Source: Clostridiales bacterium UBA4717
GTDB taxonomy: Bacteria; Bacillota; Clostridia; Oscillospirales; CAG-272
Reading direction: 5' to 3'
Assembly: GCA_002404395.1 (NCBI GenBank)
Contig: DHJP01000133.1
Coordinates: 1 to 8,021 of the forward strand
DNA: 8,021 nucleotides
Position 1 is the stretch's first letter; each line of letters opens with the position of its first letter. This document shows, piece by piece, positions 1-6,768 of the stretch. Below the pieces are notes generated by a model that had not been told where the DNA came from, made no database searches, and saw nothing but the letters and a program-made list of their open reading frames with translations. Position numbers and translations under genes: made by a program.

Positions 1-300
1 TCCGGCGGCGAACAGCAGATGCTTGCGATGAGTCGCGCGCTGATGTCGCATCCTAAGCTGTTGTTGCTTGACGAACCGAGCATGGGACTTTCTCCGCTTT
101 ATGTGAATACGATATTTGACATGATCGAGAAGGTAAACAAGGACGGAACGACGGTGTTGCTCGTTGAGCAGAATGCAAAGAAAGCATTGACGATCGCCGA
201 CAGAGCATATGTGCTTGAGACCGGCAAAATGACGGCGTCGGGTTCGGGCGAGCAACTGCTTGCAGATGACAGTATTCGAAAGGCTTACCTCGGAGGCTGA
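1..300 (+). CDS. livF: Branched-chain amino acid ABC transporter ATP-binding protein LivF, C-terminal part (5' end outside window)
   Basis: Partial ORF of 99 codons, open at the left edge and ending in TGA. It begins inside the ABC signature (SGGEQQ, residues 1-6 of the fragment). Walker B follows at about 19-26 (LLLLDEP, catalytic Glu25), then a D-loop-like stretch (SMGLSP). At 54-58 is LVEQN, where LivF/LivG-type ATPases have Gln in place of the usual switch histidine. The ending ADRAYVLETGK...AYLGG is typical of LivF. From family knowledge, LivF pairs with LivG as the cytoplasmic ATPases of the LivHMGF importer for Leu/Ile/Val or related amino acids and amides. It is probably the last gene of its operon, because a strong terminator follows 20 bp after the stop. 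The substrate cannot be told from this fragment; LivF rather than LivG is favoured by the short tail and the EQN motif. Confidence 0.9.
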   Translation, partial: SGGEQQMLAMSRALMSHPKLLLLDEPSMGLSPLYVNTIFDMIEKVNKDGTTVLLVEQNAKKALTIADRAYVLETGKMTASGSGEQLLADDSIRKAYLGG

Positions 301-319
301 AAAAACACAATATTTTCGG

Positions 320-353
320 GCGGTAAAAGTCATATGACTTTTACCGCTTTTTT
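320..353 (+). terminator. Intrinsic terminator of the livF operon
   Basis: A perfect inverted repeat with 14-nt arms (GCGGTAAAAGTCAT and its complement, 320-347) is followed directly by six T (348-353). The arms abut, so the RNA loop is formed by the central CATATG. There is no T-run in the opposite direction, so it acts on + strand transcription. It lies 20 bp after the livF stop. Confidence 0.9.
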
Positions 354-438
354 GATCAAGGCGGAACCGAGGGTTGCCTGTATGAATGCATTATAAAATA
401 AGTTGAAGCCCGAAGCTTGTCGGCTGCGTTTTAAGACT

Positions 439-484
439 AAAAAGCGGGTGTAAAAAACTCATTTTGAGTTTTTTACACCCGCTT
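439..484 (-). terminator. Intrinsic terminator ending the minus-strand gene cluster
   Basis: A perfect inverted repeat has 20-nt arms at 442-461 and 465-484 with a 3-nt loop. Read on the minus strand, the GC-rich base (AAGCGGGTGT...) is followed by five T (complement of 439-443). On the + strand the hairpin is followed by CGACATTT, not a T-run, so the polarity is minus. It sits about 70 nt past the stop of the PII-like gene. The inner stem is A/T rich (six A opposite six T), with the G/C pairs towards the base. Confidence 0.9.
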
Positions 485-552
485 CGACATTTGCTGCCAA
501 AGGCACAAAGCTCGCTTCAAAAATGTCGGTCAGGATCCCAACGCATATTTGT

Positions 553-1212
553 TTATTCTTCAAGCAGTCCGAATCCGGCGACCTCCGAAGTCGGAAGTGA
601 AAACGCGATCGCGCCCGCAGGGCTGTCCGGTCCTGCTTTTTGCAATATTGAACGCATTATTTCGGTTTTTTCGTTCGTTGAGGAAACTATTAAAACCAGC
701 TCTTTTTCCTTGGCGATCGAAATATTGTAGAATTGTGCCGCTTCCGCAGAGCCGGTTCCCTTGGCGTGGATAACGGTTCCTCCGCGTGCACCTGCGGCAC
801 GCGCGGCGTTCATTACGGTATCCGAAGTGCCCTCGTTGGCTATTACAACGATCAGCTCATAAGAGTAGTTGAGCGACGGCGTATATTTGGCGGATCTATC
901 TCTATTAAGATATGACAAAACTTTTCCTCCTCCCACACTTTTTATCGGCACGGCAATTACGATGCCGTGCCCGGGCACGCCGATATGCAGATGCCGCTTT
1001 TGCTCGGCGATCAGCTTTTTGGTGTTTTCTTCATCGGCAAAAGCCATAACGATGCGTTTTTCGTTTGACTCGATACCGAGCAGATCAAGCATGCTTCGCA
1101 CTGCCGTACCTTTGCCGTGCAGGACAAGCGTTTGCGGCAGTTCAAGCTGTGCGCAAAGCTCGGTAAGCGTCGCCAGCGATTCGGGATTGATAATTGATAT
1201 TATATAATTCAT
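553..1212 (-). CDS. PII-like (GlnB-fold) signalling protein with two tandem domains, partner of the DUF1538 transporter
   Basis: 219 residues from ATG at 1212. A TTG six codons upstream is also open, but GGGAGGAG (1221-1228) sits 8 nt before the ATG, which decides the start. The chain looks like two PII-type units. The first (about 1-95) has LHGKGTA at 31-37 and a B-loop-like GVPGHGIVIAVPI at 78-90. The second (about 117-219) has GARGGTVIHAKGTGSAE at 141-157, followed by KEKELVLIV at 168-176 and AGAIAFSLP at 199-207. From family knowledge, PII proteins bind ATP/ADP and effectors and control transporters or enzymes through the T-loop. Here the T-loop regions are short and lack the YRG motif with its uridylylated Tyr. 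A fused pair could form the trimer-like core differently. The start overlaps the DUF1538 stop (ATGA), so translation is coupled. Regulation of that membrane protein is inferred from context; the ligand is unknown. Confidence 0.85.
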   Translation of the reverse strand: MNYIISIINPESLATLTELCAQLELPQTLVLHGKGTAVRSMLDLLGIESNEKRIVMAFADEENTKKLIAEQKRHLHIGVPGHGIVIAVPIKSVGGGKVLSYLNRDRSAKYTPSLNYSYELIVVIANEGTSDTVMNAARAAGARGGTVIHAKGTGSAEAAQFYNISIAKEKELVLIVSSTNEKTEIMRSILQKAGPDSPAGAIAFSLPTSEVAGFGLLEE

Positions 1213-2678
1213 GCGGCAGGCTCCTCCCAAAGCTCGACAATATCGAAGTCGCCGTATTCCTCTGCTTTAACGGCAGCCTTTGATTTACGTCCGTATACAA
1301 ATCCGACGATCTGTATGGATATGAGCGGCATCATCGCGACAAGCGCCACTACTCCGAACGCATCCCGCAGAATATTTCCGCCGAGCGCAAAGCTTGCTCC
1401 CGTAAACAGTTGAAGCATAAAGGTCGCGGTCATCGGCCCCGAGGCGACTCCGCCCGAGTCGAATGCAATGGCAGTATAAATATCCGGAACAAAGAAGGAG
1501 AGCGTCAAAGCGATCGCATATCCGGGAATCAAAAACCAAAGAATGGATATGCCGGTAACAACTCTGACCATTGAGATCGCCATAGCAAGCGCGATAGCCG
1601 CCGAAAGGCTGAGCTTTATCACCTTTCCCGGGATCGCGCCCGCGCTGACCGATTCGATCTGCTTTTCAAGCACGCCTACCGCAGGCTCTGCGGATATAAT
1701 AAACCAACCGAGCAAAGCGGCAAGCGGTATGAGCAGAAAGCGCATATTACCGGATGCCATTGCGGCGCCGAGTTCTGCGCCGAGTGCGGAAAAGCCGATA
1801 TTGACGCCGGTAAGAAACAGGACAAGTCCGATGTACGTGTACAGGATACCTATAAGTATTTTCCCGAGGTTTCGCCGTGACAGCTTGAGCAGAACGGCTT
1901 GGAAGATCAGAAACACTGCGATGATCGGGAGCATGGAGATCGCCATTTCTTTCATGTAGGTCGGAATTGCAGAGACAAACCCTTTTCCGATCTCGGTGGT
2001 GTCGGAAAAAGTTGCGGTCGTAACTTCCGCAACTGCACCCTCGCTTTTATAAAAGAATCCGAGCAACAGTACCGAAAGAATCGGCCCTATTGAGCAGAGC
2101 GCGACCAGACCGAAGCTGTCCGCTTCGGCTTTTTTATCGCTTCGTATGTTTGAAACACCGATGCCCATTGCAAGGATAAACGGCACCGTCATAGGGCCGG
2201 TGGTCACACCGCCGGAATCAAAAGCGATACTTAAAAAGTCCTTGTCGGTAAATGCGGCAAGTGCGAAGACGATCGCATAACAGACAATAAGTATCAGGCG
2301 CAGGCTTGTGCCGGTTACGATCCTGAGCATACATACCGACATAAATATTCCCACGCCGATCCCGACGGTTATAAGTAAGACCGTACTGTTGATGTGCGGA
2401 ACGGTTTGTGCCAGCACCTGAAGATCCGGCTCTGCGACCGTGATCGCGAATCCGAGCAAAAAGCTGACTCCGAGGATCAAAGGCAGATTCCGTGTCTTGG
2501 TCAGCGCGGTTCCGATCTTGCTTCCGATGGGGGTCATTGACTGTTCAGCGCCGAGCGAGAACAGACCCATTCCGATTATCAGCATCACCGCGCCGATAAG
2601 GAAGCAGAGCAGCAGGTCGGGACGCATCGGAGAGATGCTGAGGCATAAAAGCAATACGATTATTACTATGGGAAGCAC
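1209..2678 (-). CDS. DUF1538 family integral membrane protein with two repeats, putative cation antiporter
   Basis: 489 residues counted from GTG 2678, the first canonical start. The real start is probably 27 codons upstream at ATC 2759, giving about 516 residues. The GTG has no ribosome site, whereas AAAGGAGG lies 8 nt before the ATC, and the extra amphipathic segment (...WDKIKESALSVLPI) reads like the N-terminus of the family. The protein is very hydrophobic, with roughly 12-14 membrane segments. Two homologous halves are clear: AEPDLQVL (82-89) with AFDSGGVTTGPMT (152-164), and AEPAVGVL (330-337) with AFDSGGVASGPMT (405-417). LRIVTG and VRVVTG precede the second motif in each half. A hydrophilic, acidic tail (464-489) follows the last segment. 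As I recall, a paired DUF1538 system named UmpAB from a Halomonas was reported as a Na+(Li+,K+)/H+ antiporter; transport of a cation is therefore plausible here but not shown. It has its own promoter and is coupled to the PII-like gene. Confidence 0.88.
   Translation of the reverse strand: MLPIVIIVLLLCLSISPMRPDLLLCFLIGAVMLIIGMGLFSLGAEQSMTPIGSKIGTALTKTRNLPLILGVSFLLGFAITVAEPDLQVLAQTVPHINSTVLLITVGIGVGIFMSVCMLRIVTGTSLRLILIVCYAIVFALAAFTDKDFLSIAFDSGGVTTGPMTVPFILAMGIGVSNIRSDKKAEADSFGLVALCSIGPILSVLLLGFFYKSEGAVAEVTTATFSDTTEIGKGFVSAIPTYMKEMAISMLPIIAVFLIFQAVLLKLSRRNLGKILIGILYTYIGLVLFLTGVNIGFSALGAELGAAMASGNMRFLLIPLAALLGWFIISAEPAVGVLEKQIESVSAGAIPGKVIKLSLSAAIALAMAISMVRVVTGISILWFLIPGYAIALTLSFFVPDIYTAIAFDSGGVASGPMTATFMLQLFTGASFALGGNILRDAFGVVALVAMMPLISIQIVGFVYGRKSKAAVKAEEYGDFDIVELWEEPAA
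1221..1228 (-). promoter_or_regulatory. Ribosome binding site of the PII-like gene
   Basis: GGGAGGAG on the minus strand lies inside the last codons of the DUF1538 gene, 8 nt before the ATG at 1212. It selects that ATG over the upstream in-frame TTG at 1230. Together with the ATGA stop/start overlap, it suggests coupled, near-stoichiometric synthesis of the two proteins. Confidence 0.75.
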
Positions 2679-2767
2679 GGACAGTGCCGATTCTTTGATC
2701 TTATCCCATATCGAATCGCGGATCGCTTTTAATCGATTGCGCTTTGCAATAGTGTCGATGGCGTATT

Positions 2768-2775
2768 CCTCCTTT
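2768..2775 (-). promoter_or_regulatory. Strong ribosome binding site upstream of the DUF1538 gene, pointing to a non-AUG start
   Basis: AAAGGAGG on the minus strand, near-perfect to the 16S anti-SD. Eight nt downstream is ATC (2759-2757), in frame with the DUF1538 ORF. No ATG, GTG or TTG exists in this frame between an upstream in-frame TGA and GTG 2678, which is 81 nt beyond the ATC. The site would be without purpose unless translation starts near the ATC, or at ATT 2750. Confidence 0.7.
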
Positions 2776-2797
2776 AATATTCAAACTTTATAAGTCT

Positions 2798-2806
2798 ATT
2801 ATATCA
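2798..2806 (-). promoter_or_regulatory. Promoter for the DUF1538/PII-like pair (extended -10)
   Basis: TGATATAAT on the minus strand is a consensus TATAAT with a TGn extension, set in A/T-rich DNA after the rsmG stop. No good -35 is seen at 16-18 bp, which an extended -10 can tolerate. The expected start is near 2791, giving a leader of about 30 nt before the proposed ATC start. The pair can thus be expressed apart from mnmG-rsmG. No clear terminator follows rsmG, so readthrough is also possible. Confidence 0.6.
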
Positions 2807-2863
2807 TATACATTTGAACGATTATTTACTAAAAATATAAAAATACAACTCTTAAAATCTGCG

Positions 2864-3631
2864 TCAAAGCGGCGACTTTTTTATCTTGGCGTATGCACGC
2901 GGATATTTCGCGGGAGTTGGCGAGCGTTTTTCGATAACCACGGCAACGCGTTCGAGCGATTCTTTGGCTCCGACAAGAGTTGTACGTCTGACTTCGGAAA
3001 GTCTGCCGCCGAGCAGCGACAAACAGTCTTTTTTGTCGCTCTTTTTTGATGTTGTACACTCGGCGATTTCTTCTTCGGCGTCTTTGGATTTGAGCGCGAT
3101 GAATTTTCCGCCCGGTTTTATGAACGGGAGAGAGAGCTCGCAAAGTATGTTCAGTCTTGCAACTGCCCGTGCGGTAGCAAAATCAAAGCACTCGCGGGAG
3201 TCGGCGTGGGCGAGTTCTTCGGCGCGGCCGACGATCGGTGAAAGATTATCAAGCTTCAGCTCTTTTGCGGCAAGCTTTGTAAAATCTATTTTCTTAGCGG
3301 TACTGTCAAGTGCGGTAAGCTTAAGGTCGCTTCTGACTATTGCAAGCGGCAGAGAAGGAAATCCCGGACCGCAACCGATGTCTATTACCGATGAGCCGCG
3401 CGAAAACATGGTCTCATCCGTGAGACTGTCGATATAGTGCTTCAGAATGATACCGTCAATGTCGCGTATTGCGGTGAGGTTTGTGGTCTCGCCTACCGAT
3501 GTCAGCAGTTCCGTCAGCTTATAAAACTTTTGAACGACTTCGTCTGCGTCGACCATGGCGGAAAGCTTGTTAAGAGCAAAGGCAGAGCGAAGCTTTTCGG
3601 CAAATTCAGTGTAATCAAGCATTTGCTTCAC
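2864..3631 (-). CDS. rsmG: 16S rRNA (guanine527-N7)-methyltransferase RsmG (GidB)
   Basis: 255 residues from GTG 3631, within the usual family range (about 205-260). It transfers methyl from SAM to N7 of G527 in the 530 loop of 16S rRNA; in many bacteria its loss gives low-level streptomycin resistance. Visible motifs are NLTAI (51-55), KHYIDSL (64-70), the SAM-binding loop VIDIGCGPGFPSLPLAI (82-98), DSTAKKIDF (109-117), GRAEEL (135-140), ATARAVARL (152-160), PGGKFIALK (173-181) and the C-terminal SPTPAKYPR (237-245). The start is GTG 3631 or ATG 3622: GGAGGGG (3635-3641) is closer to ideal for the GTG, while the ATG start would leave only an 8-nt overlap with mnmG. Either way the start lies inside the end of mnmG, so translation is coupled. 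About 100 bp then separate it from the next gene. Confidence 0.96.
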   Translation of the reverse strand: MKQMLDYTEFAEKLRSAFALNKLSAMVDADEVVQKFYKLTELLTSVGETTNLTAIRDIDGIILKHYIDSLTDETMFSRGSSVIDIGCGPGFPSLPLAIVRSDLKLTALDSTAKKIDFTKLAAKELKLDNLSPIVGRAEELAHADSRECFDFATARAVARLNILCELSLPFIKPGGKFIALKSKDAEEEIAECTTSKKSDKKDCLSLLGGRLSEVRRTTLVGAKESLERVAVVIEKRSPTPAKYPRAYAKIKKSPL

Positions 3632-5540
3632 CGTCCCCTCCGCTTTTTCGCTTCATTTCAAAATATATCAGCAAAACCGAGATGTCGGCGGGAGAGACGC
3701 CGCTGATCCTTGACGCTTGACCGATGTTTTCGGGCTTGACAGAGTTTAGCTTTGATATGGCTTCAAGACGGAGCGCGGTGATCGCGGAATAATCAAAGTC
3801 TGGCGGAAGCTTGCGCTTTTCAAGCTTTGACAGCCGCTCGACCTCGCTTAGCTGCCTTTTGATATATCCCGAATACTTGACCTCAATTTCGGCTGAAAGT
3901 TTTACCGCCTTCGGCAGATTCGGTCGCTCGGCGTCGATCGGCGCAAGCGCGTCGTAGGTAAGCTCGGGGCGGCGCAAAAGCTCGGCAAGCTTTATGCCGG
4001 TACTGACGGGAGTTGATTCGTGCGCGGCAAGGATTTCATCAAGCGTGCTACTCGGAGCGATATTTGTATGTTCGATGCGTTCGATCTCACCCGACAGCAG
4101 CCGCTCTTTTTCAAGAAAGGCGGAATACCTTTCGTCAGAGATCAAACCGATGCGGTATCCGAGTGTGGTAAGCCGTTTGTCAGCGTTATCCTGTCGGAGC
4201 AGCAGTCTGTATTCGCTTCTTGAAGTCATCATGCGGTAAGGCTCGTTCGTGCCCTTGGTGCAGAGATCATCTATGAGCGTGCCGATATATGATGATGAGC
4301 GCGGCAGGATAAGCGGCTCTTCGCCTTTGATCTTGAGCGCGGCGTTGATCCCGGCGATCAACCCCTGTCCCGCCGCTTCCTCGTATCCGGAGGTTCCGTT
4401 GAACTGACCGGCGCCGTATAGACCGCTGATTTTTTTAAACTCAAGCGTAGGATAGAGCTGAGTGGGGTCGATACAATCGTATTCGATCGCATATGCGCTG
4501 CGCATTACTTCGGCATTCTCAAAGCCCTTGAGACTGTGAAGCATTTGCATCTGCACTTCCTCGGGCAGAGAGGAACTGAAGCCCTGGATATACATTTCCT
4601 TGGTGTTCTCGCCCATCGGCTCAACAAACAGCTGGTGCCTGGGCTTGTCCGAAAATCTTACGACTTTATCTTCAATGCTCGGACAATATCTGGGACCGAT
4701 CCCTTTGATCGCTCCTGAATACAGGGGCGAACGGTGGAGATTCTTTTTTATGATATTGTGTGTTTCTTCATTTGTATAAACGATATGGCAGGGAATGTCC
4801 GGGCGTTTTGCAAGCAGCTCTTCGCTTGTGCGCACAGAGTACGGGGTAATCTCGCTTTCTCCGGGATGTACCTCAAGCTTTGTGAAGTCGATACTGTCGC
4901 TGTGAACGCGCGGCGGAGTGCCGGTTTTGAAACGCATCAGCGAAATACCCTCGCGCACCAGCGCGTTTGACAGGTGATTTGCCGGAAGCATTCCGTCAGG
5001 TCCGGCGGAATGTGAACATTCGCCGATTATTACATTGCCGTTCAAATATGTGCCGGAACAGATGATTGCCGCAGATACGTCCCAGACCGCACCCATCGAG
5101 GTTACTACGGAGCAGAGTTTTTTGGTGCCGTCATCGCTCACTGTTGTACGCAGATCGACGATCTCCGCCTGGCGTATCACCAGATTCGGAGTGTTTTCAA
5201 GAGTGGCTTTCATCAGGCTGTGATACAGCGCTCTGTCTGCCTGTATCCGTTTAGAATGAACGGCGGGGCCTTTGCTTGAGTTTAACGTGCGGCTCTGGAG
5301 CATGACTCTGTCGGCGGCGTATCCCATTTCGCCGCCGAGAGCATCTATTTCAAATACGATCTGACCTTTCCCGGTGCCGCCGATCGAGGGATTGCACGGC
5401 ATATTTCCGATCGAATCAAGGTTCATTGTGAAAAGCAGAGTTTTTAAGCCGAGTCTTGCGCCTGCAAGCGCAGCTTCTATGCCGGCGTGTCCGGCTCCGA
5501 TCACCGCAATATCGGCGGTTCCGGCTGAATATTCGGTCAT
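3615..5540 (-). CDS. mnmG: tRNA uridine-5-carboxymethylaminomethyl(34) synthesis enzyme MnmG (GidA)
   Basis: 641 residues from ATG 5540; family members are usually about 620-640. With MnmE (not in this window) it uses FAD, GTP and methylene-THF to install cmnm5 on the wobble U34 of certain tRNAs. Motifs: FAD-binding GAGHAG (15-20), MPCNPSIGGTGKG (47-59, with the conserved Cys49), LNSSKGPAV (86-94), GPRYCPSIEDKV (282-293, second conserved Cys286), GLYGAGQFNGTSGYEEAAGQ (373-392), TSRSEYRLLLRQDNAD (439-454) and the C-terminal GQASRISGVSPADI (607-620) used for MnmE/tRNA contact. The frame is open up to TTG 5630, which would add 30 residues of non-family sequence and overlap ddl, so I prefer the ATG. 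This leaves 64 nt after ddl and only a weak GGA-type ribosome site 8 nt before the ATG. It overlaps rsmG downstream, the common gidA-gidB pair. Confidence 0.97.
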   Translation of the reverse strand: MTEYSAGTADIAVIGAGHAGIEAALAGARLGLKTLLFTMNLDSIGNMPCNPSIGGTGKGQIVFEIDALGGEMGYAADRVMLQSRTLNSSKGPAVHSKRIQADRALYHSLMKATLENTPNLVIRQAEIVDLRTTVSDDGTKKLCSVVTSMGAVWDVSAAIICSGTYLNGNVIIGECSHSAGPDGMLPANHLSNALVREGISLMRFKTGTPPRVHSDSIDFTKLEVHPGESEITPYSVRTSEELLAKRPDIPCHIVYTNEETHNIIKKNLHRSPLYSGAIKGIGPRYCPSIEDKVVRFSDKPRHQLFVEPMGENTKEMYIQGFSSSLPEEVQMQMLHSLKGFENAEVMRSAYAIEYDCIDPTQLYPTLEFKKISGLYGAGQFNGTSGYEEAAGQGLIAGINAALKIKGEEPLILPRSSSYIGTLIDDLCTKGTNEPYRMMTSRSEYRLLLRQDNADKRLTTLGYRIGLISDERYSAFLEKERLLSGEIERIEHTNIAPSSTLDEILAAHESTPVSTGIKLAELLRRPELTYDALAPIDAERPNLPKAVKLSAEIEVKYSGYIKRQLSEVERLSKLEKRKLPPDFDYSAITALRLEAISKLNSVKPENIGQASRISGVSPADISVLLIYFEMKRKSGGDGEANA

Positions 5541-5604
5541 TTTACAAGTCCGCGCCTCATTGCAGGGCAATTCGGCGTCAGTATCCTTTCTTGGTATGGT
5601 GCTT

Positions 5605-6669
5605 TCAGTATTTTTCTTTGGCGGTTTCAAGCGCCAGCTCTATCAGCGCGTCTATAATTTCACCGTATCTCATACCTTCGTTCATGAAAAGTTTCGGATA
5701 CATACTGATCGAGGTAAATCCGGGAAGCGTATTTATTTCGTTGAATACTATCCTGCCGTTATCGGTGTAGAAAAAGTCTACCCGCGAAAGTCCGCGGCAG
5801 TCCAAGGTTTTATATATGGTCTCGGCATATTTGCGTATTTGCGCTTCCGCCTCGGCGGGTATCCTCGCCGGTATATACGCGCGTGAGGTGTCGGTCTTGT
5901 ACTTTGTGTCGTAGTCGTAGTATTCGCTTCCGGGGTCAATTTCTCCGCAGCGCGATACTTTTATATCGTCGTTGCCCATCACGGCAACTTCAATTTCGCG
6001 GGCTTTTATGTATTCTTCGACAATGATTTTGCAATCGATTTTTGCGGCTGACCTGATCGCGTGCGAAAGCGATTCGCGGTCAAAGGCTTTCCCCGTGCCG
6101 ACCGATGAGCCGGCGTTGGCGGGCTTGACGAATACGGGATAGCCGAATATGCTTTCAACCTCAGAAATGCATGTGTCTATGCTTTCGTTTGCAGTTTTTG
6201 CATCAAGGCAGATATGCTTTGCTTGCGGAATGTCGAAATTATTGAGGATATGCTTGGTAACGGTTTTGTCCATGCATACAGCCGAAGAGAGACAGCCGGG
6301 ACCGACGTAAGGAAGCCCGCATATGTCAAAAAGCCCCTGAATTCTGCCGTCCTCACAATAGCTTCCGTGCATTATCGGGACAACAACGTCGATATGCAAG
6401 CTGTGCATCTCGCCGTCACATATAAGCAGTGTTTTCGAACCGTAGTCCGGAACGAGCATGGCAGGGCAGGCGGCATCCTGCCACTTGTCATTTTTTATGT
6501 CTTCGGTATTGCCCGAATAATATTTCCATGCCCCGTCGCGGGTGACTCCCAACATATGTATATCGTATTTGTCGCGATCAATATTCGAGAGTATATTATA
6601 TGCCGAGATCAAAGAGACCTCATATTCCGCGGATCTGCCGCCGAACATACACAAAACACTTTTTTTCAT
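5605..6669 (-). CDS. ddl: D-alanine--D-alanine ligase
   Basis: 354 residues from ATG 6669. This cytoplasmic ATP-grasp enzyme joins two D-Ala to make the dipeptide end of the peptidoglycan stem. Visible: FGGRSAEYEVSLISA (9-23, with the substrate-binding Glu of the EVS motif), MHGSYCEDGRIQG (100-112), GLPYVGPG (118-125), MDK (133-135), VFVKPANAGSSVGT (179-192, P-loop-like ATP-grasp segment with the catalytic Ser), EEYIKAREIEVAVMG (218-232), omega-loop EYYDYDTKY (249-257), RVDFF (296-300), and metal-binding FNEINTLPGFTSISMYPKL (309-327). The Tyr-containing omega-loop marks D-Ala:D-Ala specificity rather than the His/Lys-Glu type of VanA-like D-Ala:D-Lac ligases. Cys105 stands where most members I can recall have Gly in the xGEDG motif. 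The ribosome site is weak (GAAAG, 7 nt), and a 6-bp hairpin (6683-6697) lies just upstream. Confidence 0.96.
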   Translation of the reverse strand: MKKSVLCMFGGRSAEYEVSLISAYNILSNIDRDKYDIHMLGVTRDGAWKYYSGNTEDIKNDKWQDAACPAMLVPDYGSKTLLICDGEMHSLHIDVVVPIMHGSYCEDGRIQGLFDICGLPYVGPGCLSSAVCMDKTVTKHILNNFDIPQAKHICLDAKTANESIDTCISEVESIFGYPVFVKPANAGSSVGTGKAFDRESLSHAIRSAAKIDCKIIVEEYIKAREIEVAVMGNDDIKVSRCGEIDPGSEYYDYDTKYKTDTSRAYIPARIPAEAEAQIRKYAETIYKTLDCRGLSRVDFFYTDNGRIVFNEINTLPGFTSISMYPKLFMNEGMRYGEIIDALIELALETAKEKY

Positions 6670-6678
6670 TATAATCTT

Positions 6679-6768
6679 TCATGTCGGCGAAGCCGACTCA
6701 AAAAAATTAAGCGTGAACTCCGGGATTTTACTTGAGTGCGATAAAGCTTCCACGCTGATCTTACACAT
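6679..6768 (-). CDS. Possible 29-codon ORF coupled to prmC (leader-peptide-like)
   Basis: The prmC stop and an ATG overlap as TAATG. From that ATG (6768) a frame of 29 codons runs to TGA at 6679-6681, ending 9 nt before the ddl ATG and in the same frame as ddl. The peptide begins MCKISVEALSHSS and ends FFESASPT. I recognise no family. It has no ribosome site of its own, so it could only be made by reinitiation after prmC. Its coding span covers both arms and the T-run of the attenuator-like structure described separately. It may be chance: 29 open codons are not improbable. Confidence 0.25.
   Translation of the reverse strand: MCKISVEALSHSSKIPEFTLNFFESASPT
6700..6756 (-). terminator. Weak attenuator- or terminator-like structure between prmC and ddl
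   Basis: On the minus strand AGCGTG (6756-6751) can pair with CACGCT (6715-6710). The pairing extends by one G-U and one A-T pair, across a loop of about 35 nt, and is followed by TAA and seven T (6706-6700). The long loop makes this a poor terminator by itself. An inner ACTC/GAGT pairing could compact it. It may reduce prmC transcripts entering ddl. Confidence 0.25.

Noticed and set aside
869..1207. Open + strand frames opposite the PII-like, DUF1538, rsmG, mnmG and ddl genes
   Set aside because: They lie antisense to well-supported genes, lack ribosome sites, and have no recognisable protein motifs.
2820..2880. Possible terminator after rsmG
   Set aside because: T-rich stretches are present on the minus strand but I could find no convincing stem before them, so readthrough into the DUF1538 gene remains possible.
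5538..5561. Seven-codon ORF (ATG AGG CGC...) whose TGA overlaps the mnmG ATG
   Set aside because: Very short and lacking a ribosome site at the right distance. It could aid reinitiation, but nothing else supports it.
5541..5630. Upstream TTG start for mnmG adding 30 residues
   Set aside because: The extra residues do not resemble the MnmG N-terminus, whereas ATG 5540 places the GAGHAG motif at the usual distance. The TTG has no ribosome site and lies inside ddl.
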